Counted from the first letter of the stretch, positions 51,481 through 59,885 are shown. The stretch: DNA of 64,000 nt from DASQFI01 sp035633215 (GCA_035633215.1 DASQFI010000068.1:17697-81696); one strand, 5' to 3'. Notes: generated by a model from the letters alone, not told the origin. A program made the numbers and translations.

Positions 51481-52234
51481 GCAGCACGACGTCGAGTCCG
51501 GCCTCGGCCACGAGCGCGCGGACCTCCGCCTCCGTCAGCTGGCGGAAGAACCCGACCTGCATCGCGAACGATCCGGACGGCGCTGAGAGCGACGCGCGAT
51601 CCTCCATGTACGAGTAGTAGCTGAGAAAGATCGGTCCCGCGGTGAGCGCACCCATCTGCCGCAACGCCTCGACGCGCCCGGCGTCCGATCGAATGTGCGA
51701 AAAGCTGGCCCATCCGAGGATCGCGGCATCAAAGGGCGCTCGCGGTCGTAGATCGACGGGCGCCGCCGATCCGTTCGGCGAGCGCAGCACCGGCAGGTCC
51801 TGATAGCGTCCGACCAGAACCTCGATCGTCTGCCTGCCGTCGAGCGAGTGATGGAGGGCAGTCGCCAGGGGAGCCGCCGGCTCGAATGCCACCACGCGGT
51901 AGCCACGCCGCTCGAGCGCGAGCGCCTCGCGGCCTCCACCGACTCCGCCGATGATGACGGTCGCGGGCGGCTTGGGAAACTCCGCGTCGATGATCCGGCT
52001 CTCCCATGGAAAGAGCTCGGTCTGGAAGGTCGGCGAGCCCGGTCGATATGTGGGCTGGCCCGCGTAGGTGATGTCGTTGAAGGCGTCGTAGAAGGCGTCA
52101 GAGCCCAGGCCAAGCACCAGGCGGCTCCGCAGGCCGTTGAACTTGCCGTAGAGCCGATCGACGATCCTCGTAGCCCAAACGGTGCGGGCGAGCCACCGGA
52201 GACCTCGCGCGGAGGTGAATCTTCGATCCGTCAA
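51434..52234 (-). CDS. class I SAM-dependent methyltransferase
   Basis: 266 residues from TTG 52234, which overlaps the B2 protease stop (TTGA). Motif I VIIGGVGGGREALALERRGY (about 93-112) with VVAFEPAAP gives the SAM site. The region around FDAAILGWASFSHIRS is motif IV, and a helical lid precedes the fold. It is the last gene of the RiPP operon. Methyltransferases in lasso-type clusters can methylate the peptide C-terminus or side chains; a role in modifying the precursor at 53641 is inferred from position only. Confidence 0.83.
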   Translation of the reverse strand: MTDRRFTSARGLRWLARTVWATRIVDRLYGKFNGLRSRLVLGLGSDAFYDAFNDITYAGQPTYRPGSPTFQTELFPWESRIIDAEFPKPPATVIIGGVGGGREALALERRGYRVVAFEPAAPLATALHHSLDGRQTIEVLVGRYQDLPVLRSPNGSAAPVDLRPRAPFDAAILGWASFSHIRSDAGRVEALRQMGALTAGPIFLSYYSYMEDRASLSAPSGSFAMQVGFFRQLTEAEVRALVAEAGLDVVLLKHDDGWPCAVVRRK

Positions 52235-52680
52235 AAAGACTCCCGAGGTCCTTTGACGAGCTCGCCGTGCGGTCCAAAGCCGAACGCCGGCACGTATTGG
52301 GTCAGGTCGGGCGGCTCGAGGCCCAGCGCATCGCGCGCGACCACCCAGGCGTGTCCCTGCGTCTGCGACGCTGCCTGACGGAAGCCGATCATGAGCGTCG
52401 GATTGGCGCCGAGCCGCGACAGCTCGCGATAGAGCAGCAGACTCCGCTGCAGGCAGTCGCGGTCGCCGAGATTGGCCAGCCCCTGCGTGCGCCAGACGCG
52501 CGCCACCGCCTGACGGATGTGTTCAGGGTTGGACGCGCCTCTCGGCGGCTGCCAGGCCCAACGCGCGAGTGTCTGCACGGGAACGAGGCGCTTGAGCACG
52601 GCGAACGCGACGTACGCCGGGAAAAGACGGCCAACGGCAACGGCGTTGCCGCACCACCGTCCGATTGAGCTGCCGCTCAC
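52231..52680 (-). CDS. lasso-type B2 leader peptidase (transglutaminase-like)
   Basis: 149 residues from GTG 52680. The protein matches the transglutaminase-like cysteine protease of lasso peptide clusters. Cys76 sits in RDCLQRSLLLYRELSRLG and His110 in TQGHAWVVARDALG, with an Asp (117) after it as the third triad member. In lasso biosynthesis this enzyme removes the leader peptide after the B1/PqqD protein binds it. It overlaps the kinase gene by 4 nt (GTGA) and the methyltransferase by 4 nt (TTGA), so the order is fixed in one operon. Confidence 0.9.
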   Translation of the reverse strand: MSGSSIGRWCGNAVAVGRLFPAYVAFAVLKRLVPVQTLARWAWQPPRGASNPEHIRQAVARVWRTQGLANLGDRDCLQRSLLLYRELSRLGANPTLMIGFRQAASQTQGHAWVVARDALGLEPPDLTQYVPAFGFGPHGELVKGPRESF

Positions 52681-53528
52681 GGGAGTACCGGCGCGAGTCG
52701 ACGGACGGGGATGATGCCGTGCTCGGCCGCCAGGGCCGTCACTGCAGTGAGGACGTGCGCGAGCCGGGCGACGTTGGGGTGGTAAGAGAGCGAGAAGACG
52801 GGCACGCGCGCGGCGACGCTGAGATAGTCGTCGGCGAATTGCCGCGCCGCGACGGGCTCGTCGGGATCGAAGCTGTGCGCGTGAGTGACAAGCGCGGGAA
52901 ATGCCGCGGTCGGACGCACGCGGTCGAGTCGTACGGTGTCGGGCCGGCGCGCGTCCTGGTGCAGCAGCACGATGACCTTGAGCGGAAGATACTGGCGCTG
53001 AGACACGTTGATGGGCGCCGGGTCGGCGAGCCCAAAATGCATGGCGGCCGCGCCCCGGAGTTTCGGCGCAAACGGCACGGGGTGCGCGAACACGCCGTCC
53101 CGGCCGACGCGGATCACCACGCCGTCATCGGCGGTTTGATTGAAGCCCGATTGGCCGAGCGCGTAGGCGAGTGTGGACTTGCCGGATCCCGAAACGCCAC
53201 AAAGGGCCACGGTGCCCTCCAGGCCGGCGACGCCGGAGGCGTGAAGCGCCTGCCAGCCCATGGCCTGCAGGATGGGCGGCAGGAGCGTCCGCGTGAAGCG
53301 ATCGGCGACTTCGTTGGGAGACGTCCCGGACGCCAGCCACGCCCGCACCACGGTGGACCGGGCGTCGAAGGCGAATACCCCAAGACCAGGGCATTCCATC
53401 CAGCGCCCGGCGGCGCCGACGAAGCCACGGGCGCAGATCTGCCCGTGCTCGTCGCGCCAGATGTTCGCTTCTCGCCCGCCCCGCGCGTCGGGCGGCGCTT
53501 CGCCCTCGGCAAAGGTCAGGGTGAGCAT
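52677..53528 (-). CDS. HPr-kinase-like protein of the RiPP operon
   Basis: 283 residues. The P-loop GVSGSGKST (111-119) follows HASGVAGLEGTVALC, and TADDGVV (132-138) supplies the paired Asp of HPr kinase/phosphorylase C-terminal domains. The N-terminal ~90 residues replace the HPr kinase regulatory domain. Related kinases in lasso clusters phosphorylate the C-terminal Ser of the peptide. The candidate precursor here ends in Gly-Gly and has no C-terminal Ser, so target and reaction are uncertain. The start lies 11 nt from the MITE copy, which separates it from the precursor gene. Confidence 0.87.
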   Translation of the reverse strand: MLTLTFAEGEAPPDARGGREANIWRDEHGQICARGFVGAAGRWMECPGLGVFAFDARSTVVRAWLASGTSPNEVADRFTRTLLPPILQAMGWQALHASGVAGLEGTVALCGVSGSGKSTLAYALGQSGFNQTADDGVVIRVGRDGVFAHPVPFAPKLRGAAAMHFGLADPAPINVSQRQYLPLKVIVLLHQDARRPDTVRLDRVRPTAAFPALVTHAHSFDPDEPVAARQFADDYLSVAARVPVFSLSYHPNVARLAHVLTAVTALAAEHGIIPVRRLAPVLP

Positions 53529-53538
53529 GCCCTGGAAC

Positions 53539-53643
53539 TAGTGCCGTTCCAACTTGCCCGCCAAAAAGCAGCCTCTGTTGTTCGGCTTCCCGGCTGGAGA
53601 GAAGCGGACGGCGTTCTCCGTGCGATCAGTTGGAACGGCACTA
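53539..53643. mobile_element. IS630-type MITE candidate, copy 2
   Basis: 105 bp bounded by TAGTGCCGTTCCAACTT (53539-53555) and AGTTGGAACGGCACTA (53628-53643). The flanks read C-TA...TA-G, again an insertion in CTAG. The internal ends resemble copy 1 (CCGCCAA-AAGCA near the left end). It sits inside the RiPP operon, and its right TA supplies the stop codon of the precursor gene. Confidence 0.85.
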
Positions 53644-53817
53644 GCCTCCGTCCTGCGCCGGCACTTTTCGATCCTCGCCGGGATCCTTCGGCGCCGGGCT
53701 CAGCTTGCCCATTCCCCCTTGCAGCAGCTCGCCGATGGTGCCGACTTTCTTGCCGGCAGGCGGCTCCCACGCACGTCGCGGCGTCGGCGCGATCGGCCCT
53801 TTCTCAGACACGGGCAT
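53641..53817 (-). CDS. candidate RiPP (lasso-type) precursor peptide
   Basis: A 58-residue frame between the cyclase and kinase genes, behind a clear GGAAAGGA site 8 nt before ATG 53817. The leader has a W17-x-x-P20 motif (AWEPPAG) comparable to the YxxP motif bound by B1/PqqD proteins, followed by VGTIGELLQGG (25-35), like the G-T-x-x-E-L segment of some lasso leaders. The rest (GKLSPAPKDPGEDRKVPAQD, 37-56, then GG) is short, Pro/Asp-rich and charged. If the core started at Gly37, Asp45 would be residue 9, a valid ring acceptor. The classical Thr at -2 is missing for any choice, so the core boundaries and even the lasso class are uncertain. Stop codon TAG lies at the edge of MITE copy 2. Confidence 0.7.
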   Translation of the reverse strand: MPVSEKGPIAPTPRRAWEPPAGKKVGTIGELLQGGMGKLSPAPKDPGEDRKVPAQDGG

Positions 53818-53844
53818 GATTGACGTCCTTTCCAGATCGTAAGT

Positions 53845-55671
53845 TTACGAACATCTGACCCACGTTTCCAGATTCAGCAGGTCCCACACACGATGCAATT
53901 GAGCCGGGTTGCGCGCAATCGTCTCGTCGGCGAATGCACGCGCTGCCGGCGCGTCGATCACACCGAGATCCTCGAGCGCGGAGAAGCCTCCCAGGTTGTC
54001 CACCAGCGCCGCGCCCTCGGCAGCCAGCATCTCCTGATAGAACGGCGTCGCCGCGGCTTTGCGCTGGCGATCGAACCCGAGCTCCGGAAACCGCTGCGCG
54101 AGCGCCGGCCGCACGAGGCCCTTCGATCGTCCGCCGCGATCGAGCAGCGCCGGCGGCGTGCGAATGAGCATGTCCACGAGATCGGCATCCCAATACGGAT
54201 GCAGGAAGCGGACGCCCGCGCGCCGGCCGAAATCGTGACGCTCTTCGAGCTCCATCGCGAGGATCGGATGATCCAGACCCGCGCGGATATCGCGGAGATA
54301 GAAGCCGTTCGGCGGATCGGCGCAGATCAGGCTGCCGGAGGTTCGCCGTTTGAGCTCCTGTTTCAGCTCGGTGCTCGGCGCCACCCACGCCGGATCGCGA
54401 CGTACGGCTCGCGTCCGCCGGCTTCGCTCCCACACCTCAGGCGCCAGACGCGACAGCGCCTGGCCCGCGAGCGGCCGCAGTCCGTACTTCCACACCACCG
54501 ATCGCATCAGGACCAGCGGGGACGCCCGGTACGATCGCCACCACGCCGACACGAAGTTCCGGTATCCGGCCACGTCGCCGGCGCGAATGAGATCGGCCGC
54601 GAAATACGCCGACACCGTCAGCCACTCGTCGCCGCCGCTGCCGGTCAGAATCGTTTCGACGCCGTCCGACCGGCCACGCCGCGCGAGCGCCTGGTACGCC
54701 GGGCTCCACGAGCTGTTCACGGGCGAGCTGGCGCCGGCGTTCATCTCGAGCGCGAGCGCGAACAGGCCGCGAGGCGCGACGGCGTCGCGAAAGTCGATCA
54801 TGTGGTGCCGCAGGCCGAGCTGCTGCGCCACGGCGGTCTGAACGGGCCGCTCGTCGCACTCCGGGTGCGGGAAGCCGAGCGACAGCGCCAGCGGCTCGGG
54901 ACGCGCCAGCTGGCGCGCGCGATCGGCCGCAACCGCGGCGACGCTGATCGAGTCGAGCCCGCCGCTCAGGAAAATTCCCGTGCGGCCGGTCGAGAGACAC
55001 CGATCGACCGCCTGGTCGAGCAGATGACTGAACTGGTCGAGGTCGGCTTCGTCGAGCCACTCCATCGGCCGGTCGTCAGGCACCGGGCTCCAATACTTCG
55101 CCGTGGAAGCATGTCCGTTCCTGATGAGCAACCGCGCGCCGGCGAGCACGCGCCGCACGCCCTCGTAGAACGTCTCCTGCGGCTCGGGCCAGCGGTAACA
55201 GAGATGATCCGCGAGCGCCGCGCGGTTCAGCGCCTTCGCCACGCCGCCTCTCGAGAAGAGCGTGTGCGGCGAGCTGGCGCAGACGACCCGGTTTCCGAGC
55301 GACGCGTAAAACAGCGGATGCAGACCGAGCGGATCGCGCGCGACGATCGTGCGCCCCTCCCGCTGGTCGGCGATGGCGACGACGAAACAGCCGCGCAGCA
55401 GCGCGAGCGCCGCTTCGCCCCACCGCTCGTAAGCGGCCAGGACGAGCTCGGCCTCTGCCGTGTCCGCAGGCAGGTCGAGATCGACAGACAACCGGTCCCG
55501 ATCGAATAGCAAGCCGAGGACCGCCGCCTGGACGGAGTCGCGTTCGGCAACGGACACATCGGTGGACGTCAACTGCGGCCGGCCACTCAACTCGAGCGTC
55601 AGCAGCCAGTCCGGCCGGGTTGACGAGGCCGTGGTCGCGTCGGCGACAGCCACGCGGGAGCCGCTGGTCAT
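53845..55671 (-). CDS. asparagine-synthetase-like lasso cyclase
   Basis: 608 residues from ATG 55671, which overlaps the PqqD-like stop. An N-terminal glutaminase-like fold (about 20-190, DPLGLHPLFYASLGNRVVCAS) lacks the catalytic N-terminal Cys. The C-terminal AMP-forming PP-loop domain has SGGLDSIS at 236-243 and a TGSGGDEW motif. This is the pattern of lasso peptide cyclases (C protein), which adenylate a side-chain carboxylate of the core and close the macrolactam. The frame extends 9 codons upstream, but the 4-nt coupling favours 55671. Contrast the intact AsnB at 34681. Confidence 0.9.
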   Translation of the reverse strand: MTSGSRVAVADATTASSTRPDWLLTLELSGRPQLTSTDVSVAERDSVQAAVLGLLFDRDRLSVDLDLPADTAEAELVLAAYERWGEAALALLRGCFVVAIADQREGRTIVARDPLGLHPLFYASLGNRVVCASSPHTLFSRGGVAKALNRAALADHLCYRWPEPQETFYEGVRRVLAGARLLIRNGHASTAKYWSPVPDDRPMEWLDEADLDQFSHLLDQAVDRCLSTGRTGIFLSGGLDSISVAAVAADRARQLARPEPLALSLGFPHPECDERPVQTAVAQQLGLRHHMIDFRDAVAPRGLFALALEMNAGASSPVNSSWSPAYQALARRGRSDGVETILTGSGGDEWLTVSAYFAADLIRAGDVAGYRNFVSAWWRSYRASPLVLMRSVVWKYGLRPLAGQALSRLAPEVWERSRRTRAVRRDPAWVAPSTELKQELKRRTSGSLICADPPNGFYLRDIRAGLDHPILAMELEERHDFGRRAGVRFLHPYWDADLVDMLIRTPPALLDRGGRSKGLVRPALAQRFPELGFDRQRKAAATPFYQEMLAAEGAALVDNLGGFSALEDLGVIDAPAARAFADETIARNPAQLHRVWDLLNLETWVRCS

Positions 55672-55946
55672 TGGAGCAGATTCTCGTCGCGCAGCCACGA
55701 AATGAGGTCGTTGACGTCAGCGGTGACGCCGGCCGGATCCATGTCGAACTCGGCGACGAGCGTCTGGATCATCTCGTCGAACGGCAGGCCTTCGCCGATG
55801 AGCTCCCACACGCGGGCTCCCGTGTGATTGAGCTCGAAGACCTGATTGGTCGGGAGATGGACGAGGACCGCGCCGTCACCCAAATGTCGGGCGATGACGT
55901 CCGGGTTCGGCCGCAGCGGCGTGGCTGGGGAGTTGACGGGTTCCAT
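55668..55946 (-). CDS. PqqD-like RiPP leader-recognition protein (B1)
   Basis: 92 residues forming a single PqqD/RRE domain: NPDVIARHLGDGAVLVHL, then QVFELNHTGARVWELIGEG and a C-terminal helix DVNDLISWLRDENLL. Such domains bind the leader peptide and present it to the B2 protease and cyclase. ATG 55946 is preferred to an in-frame TTG three codons earlier. First gene of the RiPP operon; a sigma-70-like promoter lies upstream at 56035-56063. Confidence 0.9.
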   Translation of the reverse strand: MEPVNSPATPLRPNPDVIARHLGDGAVLVHLPTNQVFELNHTGARVWELIGEGLPFDEMIQTLVAEFDMDPAGVTADVNDLISWLRDENLLQ

Positions 55947-56034
55947 CCTGCACAAAGCGGGTTCCGGCTACCCTGGTCGTGGGGACCCGCGGGCGCCACA
56001 ACACTTAAGGTCGAGAATCCGCCAAGGTCGATCG

Positions 56035-56063
56035 AGCTTAAGGGCGCCTTCCGGGACTGTCAA
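56035..56063 (-). promoter_or_regulatory. sigma-70-like promoter of the RiPP operon
   Basis: Read on the minus strand, TTGACA (56063-56058), a 17-nt spacer and TAAGCT (56040-56035). The -35 is perfect and the -10 is weak (3 of 6). It would start about 80 nt before the PqqD-like ATG. Confidence 0.45.
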
Positions 56064-56117
56064 CCAAACGTGTGGCACCGTGGGTTCGGGTGTCGCCGCG
56101 GTGATACAAGGTCCTGA

Positions 56118-57482
56118 CTAGAACACCGCCAGAATCAAATATGTGATCGCGCTCGCAATCAGACCGAGAAACGGCGGCGCGACCCAGCCGTAGCCGAGCC
56201 CGTTGGTCGCCATGTTGGTGGCCACGAACGTTCCCACCCCCACGATCATGGCCGCGAGCGCCGCCCACCGTCCCGCGCGTGGAAAGAACAGCCCTCCGAG
56301 AATGGGCGCGAACAGCGTCACGGTCATCAGCGAATAGAACATCGTCAACGCGCTGACGACGCTGTCGAAGACAAACGTCAGGAAGAAGCCGACGAGCGCG
56401 CCGACGCACGCGAGGATGCGCGCGACGCCGAGCACGTCCTCGTCGCTGGCGCGCGGCCGGAACACGCCGCGATAGAAGTCGCGCGCGCCGGACGTGGCAA
56501 GCATGAACAGCACCGCGTCGGCCGAGCTGATGACGGCCGAGAACACGGCCGCCAGTCCCAGGGCGCCGATGACTGGCGGCACGCTCTCGGACAGGAGGGT
56601 GGGCAGCGCCATTTCGGGTCTCGCCAGATCCGGGTGGAGCGAGCGGGCCGCGAGCCCGAGCATCACCGGCAGAAAGGCGAAGATCATGAGCGCGACGCCA
56701 TTGAGCGCCACGCCGCGCGTGAGCGTCCGCGTATCCTTCGCGCCGTACGCCTTTTGGATCAGGCCGGGCGAGAGAAAGAACGCCGGGCCGAGCAGGAACA
56801 GGCTGGGCCAGCCGACGCGCGGCCCGCGCCAGAAGCCCAGACCATCCTGGTCGGCAAGTGCCAACGGTGCTCCCCCCACGGCCATCCACGCGAACGGCGC
56901 GGCGAGTGCGAAGCCGATCAGCTTCACCGTCAGCTGCACGCAGTTGACCCACGCGGCGCTCAGCAGGCCGCCGCGCACGACGTACGCGGCCGTCGCCACG
57001 GCCGCGATCAGCGCGCCGACGGGGTAGGACACGCCGCCGACGAGCACCAGCACTTCCGCGCCGCCCTTGAGCTGCGCGCAGAGGATGAGGAAGCTGCCCA
57101 TCCAGATGATCGCGGCCGCGAGTCCGCGGACGGTGCCGCCGAAATGATGTTCGAGCAGATCGCCGACGGTCAGCAGGCCGTGACGCTCGGCGGTGCGCCA
57201 GATGCGCGGACCGATCCAGAACGCGAGCACGAGCGATCCGACGCCCGCGCTGCCGTTCCACCACCACGCGGCTAATCCGTCGGTGTAGGCGTAGCCGGTC
57301 GCGCCGACCGTGGATCCGGCGCCGATGTTGGCGGCGAGAAACGTCGCGAAGAGCAGTCCCGTGCCGAGCGTCCGATCGGCGACGAAGAATCCGGACGTCT
57401 GGCGGACCGTTCGGCCGATCCATGTGCCCAGCACGATCAGGCCGATCGAATACGCGATCAGCAGGACAAAAAGGAGGGTCAT
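56118..57482 (-). CDS. sodium:solute symporter family transporter
   Basis: 454 residues with about 12-13 membrane helices of the SSF/LeuT-fold family. Helix 1 region ANIGAGSTVGATGYAYTDG (about 51-69) carries the sodium-site backbone pattern, and helix 8 has SAVISSADAVLFMLATSGARDF, with the paired Ser of the Na2 site. Substrate cannot be named (pantothenate, proline and sugar carriers all share the fold). ATG 57482 directly abuts the end of MITE copy 3, so no native Shine-Dalgarno remains upstream; an alternative start was not evident because the first helix begins at residue 2. Confidence 0.88.
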   Translation of the reverse strand: MTLLFVLLIAYSIGLIVLGTWIGRTVRQTSGFFVADRTLGTGLLFATFLAANIGAGSTVGATGYAYTDGLAAWWWNGSAGVGSLVLAFWIGPRIWRTAERHGLLTVGDLLEHHFGGTVRGLAAAIIWMGSFLILCAQLKGGAEVLVLVGGVSYPVGALIAAVATAAYVVRGGLLSAAWVNCVQLTVKLIGFALAAPFAWMAVGGAPLALADQDGLGFWRGPRVGWPSLFLLGPAFFLSPGLIQKAYGAKDTRTLTRGVALNGVALMIFAFLPVMLGLAARSLHPDLARPEMALPTLLSESVPPVIGALGLAAVFSAVISSADAVLFMLATSGARDFYRGVFRPRASDEDVLGVARILACVGALVGFFLTFVFDSVVSALTMFYSLMTVTLFAPILGGLFFPRAGRWAALAAMIVGVGTFVATNMATNGLGYGWVAPPFLGLIASAITYLILAVF

Positions 57483-57483
57483 T

Positions 57484-57588
57484 TAGTGCCGTTCCAACTT
57501 ATTGCACCTATTGCCTGTCCTTGGACTCGAGCAACTGTCTCGTTTTGGGTGCATGCGGTTTTTCGCGAAACAAGTTGGAACGGCACAA
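57484..57588. mobile_element. IS630-type MITE candidate, copy 3 (inverted)
   Basis: 105 bp from TAGTGCCGTTCCAACTT (57484-57500) to AAGTTGGAACGGCACAA (57572-57588), where the last TA has decayed to AA. Read in reverse its inner end (GGTGCAATAAGTTGG) matches copy 1 (GGTGCATTAAGTTGG), so it is inserted in the opposite orientation. It separates the symporter and peptidase genes. Confidence 0.82.
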
Positions 57589-57595
57589 GGCGCGA

Positions 57596-58657
57596 TCAGC
57601 GGATGTCGGCCGCGGCGGGATAGCCGGGCAAGCCACGCGCGGCGCGCACCGCACGGACGACGGCTTCGGCCACGGCTTCAGCGGCCAATCCTCCAGCGGC
57701 GCCGACGTTGACCTCGCGGCCGAGCGCGCCGGTTGCCAGCGCGAAGAGCGTGTCGCCGTCGGCGGGCGTGTGCGACGGCACGATCGCACGCGCCAGGCCG
57801 TCGTGCGCCATCTCGACGACTTTGAGCGCCTGCGTCTTCGTCAGGATGGCGTTGGTCGCGACGACGCCAATCGTCGTGTGCTCGCGCCCGGGTCCGGGCA
57901 AGGCGACCCCCATGCGCACGAGCGCGAACGGATCTTCGAGCGCACGGCCGTCGGCGGTGCGGACGCCCGCGACGGGCCGGCTGGTGCGCGGCTCGACCAC
58001 GGTGCCGACGGCGTTCACCACGACGAGCGCGCCCACGATCAGACCATCCGGTGTGGTCAGCGCCGACGTGCCAACTCCGCCTTTCATCGCTCGAGTCGCC
58101 CCGAAGAGTTTCCCGACGGTCGCGCCTGCGCCGGCGCCGACCGACCCTTCTTCGACGGGTCCCGTCTTCGCCTGCCGCGCGGCTTCATATCCGCACGAGG
58201 CGTCAGGGCGAATGTCGGGTCGATTGCCCACCGCCAGATCGAACAGAATCGCGGCGGGCACGATCGGCACCACGCCGGCCGACGTCATGTAGCCAACGCC
58301 TTTTTCGGCCAGGAACCGCATCACGCCGGTTGCCGTGTCCAGACCGAACGCACTGCCGCCCGAGAGGACGATCGCGTCAACCTTGTCGATGGAGTTGTCG
58401 GGGGCAAGCAGGTCGGTCTCGCGCGTGCCCGGAGCGCCGCCGCGGACTTCGACGGCTCCGGTGGCCGACGGCTGCGCGAGGATGACGGTGCATCCGGTCG
58501 GACGCTCTTTCAGCGTGAAATGCCCGACGAGAATGCCGGGCACGCTCGTGATGCCGGGGGGTGGCTGCGCCCCGCTGGTCCGGGCAGGTTGCGCAGACAG
58601 CGCGGCGAGGGCGACCGCCGCGACCGGGAGAATCACACGCACCGAAAGAACGGTCAT
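57596..58657 (-). CDS. secreted P1-family (S58) peptidase
   Basis: 353 residues from ATG 58657. A signal peptide (VILPVAAVALAALSAQPA) is followed by the DmpA/P1 fold: GILVGHFTLKERPTGCTVIL, LSGGSAFGLDTATGVMRFL and the self-cleavage/nucleophile region AMKGGVGTSALTTPDG before VGALVVVNAVG. The family includes D- and L-aminopeptidases and beta-aminopeptidases that autoprocess at the residue after the Gly-rich motif. The longer upstream frame (to 58864) runs through the 58688 hairpin and is rejected. Confidence 0.9.
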   Translation of the reverse strand: MTVLSVRVILPVAAVALAALSAQPARTSGAQPPPGITSVPGILVGHFTLKERPTGCTVILAQPSATGAVEVRGGAPGTRETDLLAPDNSIDKVDAIVLSGGSAFGLDTATGVMRFLAEKGVGYMTSAGVVPIVPAAILFDLAVGNRPDIRPDASCGYEAARQAKTGPVEEGSVGAGAGATVGKLFGATRAMKGGVGTSALTTPDGLIVGALVVVNAVGTVVEPRTSRPVAGVRTADGRALEDPFALVRMGVALPGPGREHTTIGVVATNAILTKTQALKVVEMAHDGLARAIVPSHTPADGDTLFALATGALGREVNVGAAGGLAAEAVAEAVVRAVRAARGLPGYPAAADIR

Positions 58658-58687
58658 CGCTTCGAGTGGGGTCGGGCGATTATAGAA

Positions 58688-58769
58688 GGGGACGGGGCTC
58701 AACTGTGGGAAACTCCCGGCACCTCTTTCGCCACGTGCCGGGAGTTTTCCACAGTTGAACCCCGTCCCC
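58688..58769. repeat. 82-bp near-perfect hairpin, 35-nt arms
   Basis: The arm 58688-58722 begins GGGGACGGGGCTCAACTGTG and the arm 58735-58769 ends AACCCCGTCCCC; they differ at 2 of 35 positions and enclose a 12-nt loop. It separates the divergent peptidase and acyltransferase genes and could be a REP-like or miniature mobile element. Confidence 0.88.
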
Positions 58770-58775
58770 CTGTCG

Positions 58776-59885
58776 GTGCCCTCGCGTCTTCTTTCGCTGG
58801 ATGTCTTCCGCGGCGCGACCATGGCCGCGATGGTCATCGTCAACACGCCCGGCGACTGGGCCAACGTCTACTGGCCGCTGCTGCACGCCGAGTGGCACGG
58901 CTGGACGCCGACCGATCTCATCTTCCCGTTTTTCGTCTTCATCGTCGGCGTGTCGATCGTCCTGTCGAAAAAGAGCAGCGGCGCGGTCGGTCCCGTCATC
59001 CGGCGCGCAGCGGTGATCTTCGGTCTCGGCCTGTTGCTCGCGCTCTATCCGCGATTCGACATCACGACGGTGCGCATCATGGGCGTCCTCCAGCGGCTGG
59101 CGCTCTGTTACCTTGCGGCGGTCGTCATCTACCGTCTGGTGGCGGATCGGGATGAGCGGACGCGGTTCTCGGTCGTGCTCGGGGCGGCCGCGGCGCTTCT
59201 TGCTGGCTACTGGATTCTGCTGACTGTCGTGCCAGTCCCGGGCGGTCAGGCCGGCGATCTCTCACCGTCCGGCAACCTCGGCGCCTGGATTGATCGCACG
59301 CTGCTCGGCGAAGCGCACCTCTGGCGGCAATCGAAGACGTGGGATCCGGAAGGACTGCTGAGTACGCTGCCGGCGCTCGGCACGGCGCTCACCGGCATCA
59401 CCGCGGGAATGGTGCTTGTCTCCGCGCGCGAGCCGTCTCGCAAGATTGCGATTCTCGTCACGGCGGGCCTGATCCTCACGATCTCAGGTTGGATCTGGGG
59501 CGTCGCGTTTCCAATCAACAAGAATCTCTGGACGAGTTCGTACGTCCTCTTCACCAGCGGGCTCGCGGCGATCTTCCTTGCGCTTTGCTACTGGATCGTC
59601 GACCTGCGCCACCAGCGGACGCTCGCGCGTCCGTTCGTCGTAATGGGCGTGAACGCGCTTGTCTTGTTTGTCGTCTCCGGCTGGCTCGTCAAGACGCTCA
59701 TCTGGATCAAGGTGTCCGAGCCGGCGGGACCGCCGGTCACGCTCTACCGCTGGATCTACGCGCACGCGTTCGAACCCCTGGCACCGCCGAAAATCGCGTC
59801 GCTCTTGTTTGCCAGCGCGGCGCTGTTGCTGCTGTACACACTTTTGGAAGTCATGTATCGGCGTCGCTGGTTCGTTCGCGCGTGA
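58776..59885 (+). CDS. HGSNAT/NagX-like membrane acyltransferase (DUF5009)
   Basis: 369 residues from GTG 58776. The N-terminal motif RLLSLDVFRGATMAAMVIVN and PFFVFIVGVSIVLS mark the heparan-alpha-glucosaminide N-acetyltransferase-like family, with about ten membrane helices. Bacterial members may acetylate amino sugars across the membrane. TTG 58755 is an alternative start but lies in the hairpin arm, and neither start has a good Shine-Dalgarno. It is followed 22 nt later by surE. Confidence 0.87.
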   Translation: MPSRLLSLDVFRGATMAAMVIVNTPGDWANVYWPLLHAEWHGWTPTDLIFPFFVFIVGVSIVLSKKSSGAVGPVIRRAAVIFGLGLLLALYPRFDITTVRIMGVLQRLALCYLAAVVIYRLVADRDERTRFSVVLGAAAALLAGYWILLTVVPVPGGQAGDLSPSGNLGAWIDRTLLGEAHLWRQSKTWDPEGLLSTLPALGTALTGITAGMVLVSAREPSRKIAILVTAGLILTISGWIWGVAFPINKNLWTSSYVLFTSGLAAIFLALCYWIVDLRHQRTLARPFVVMGVNALVLFVVSGWLVKTLIWIKVSEPAGPPVTLYRWIYAHAFEPLAPPKIASLLFASAALLLLYTLLEVMYRRRWFVRA

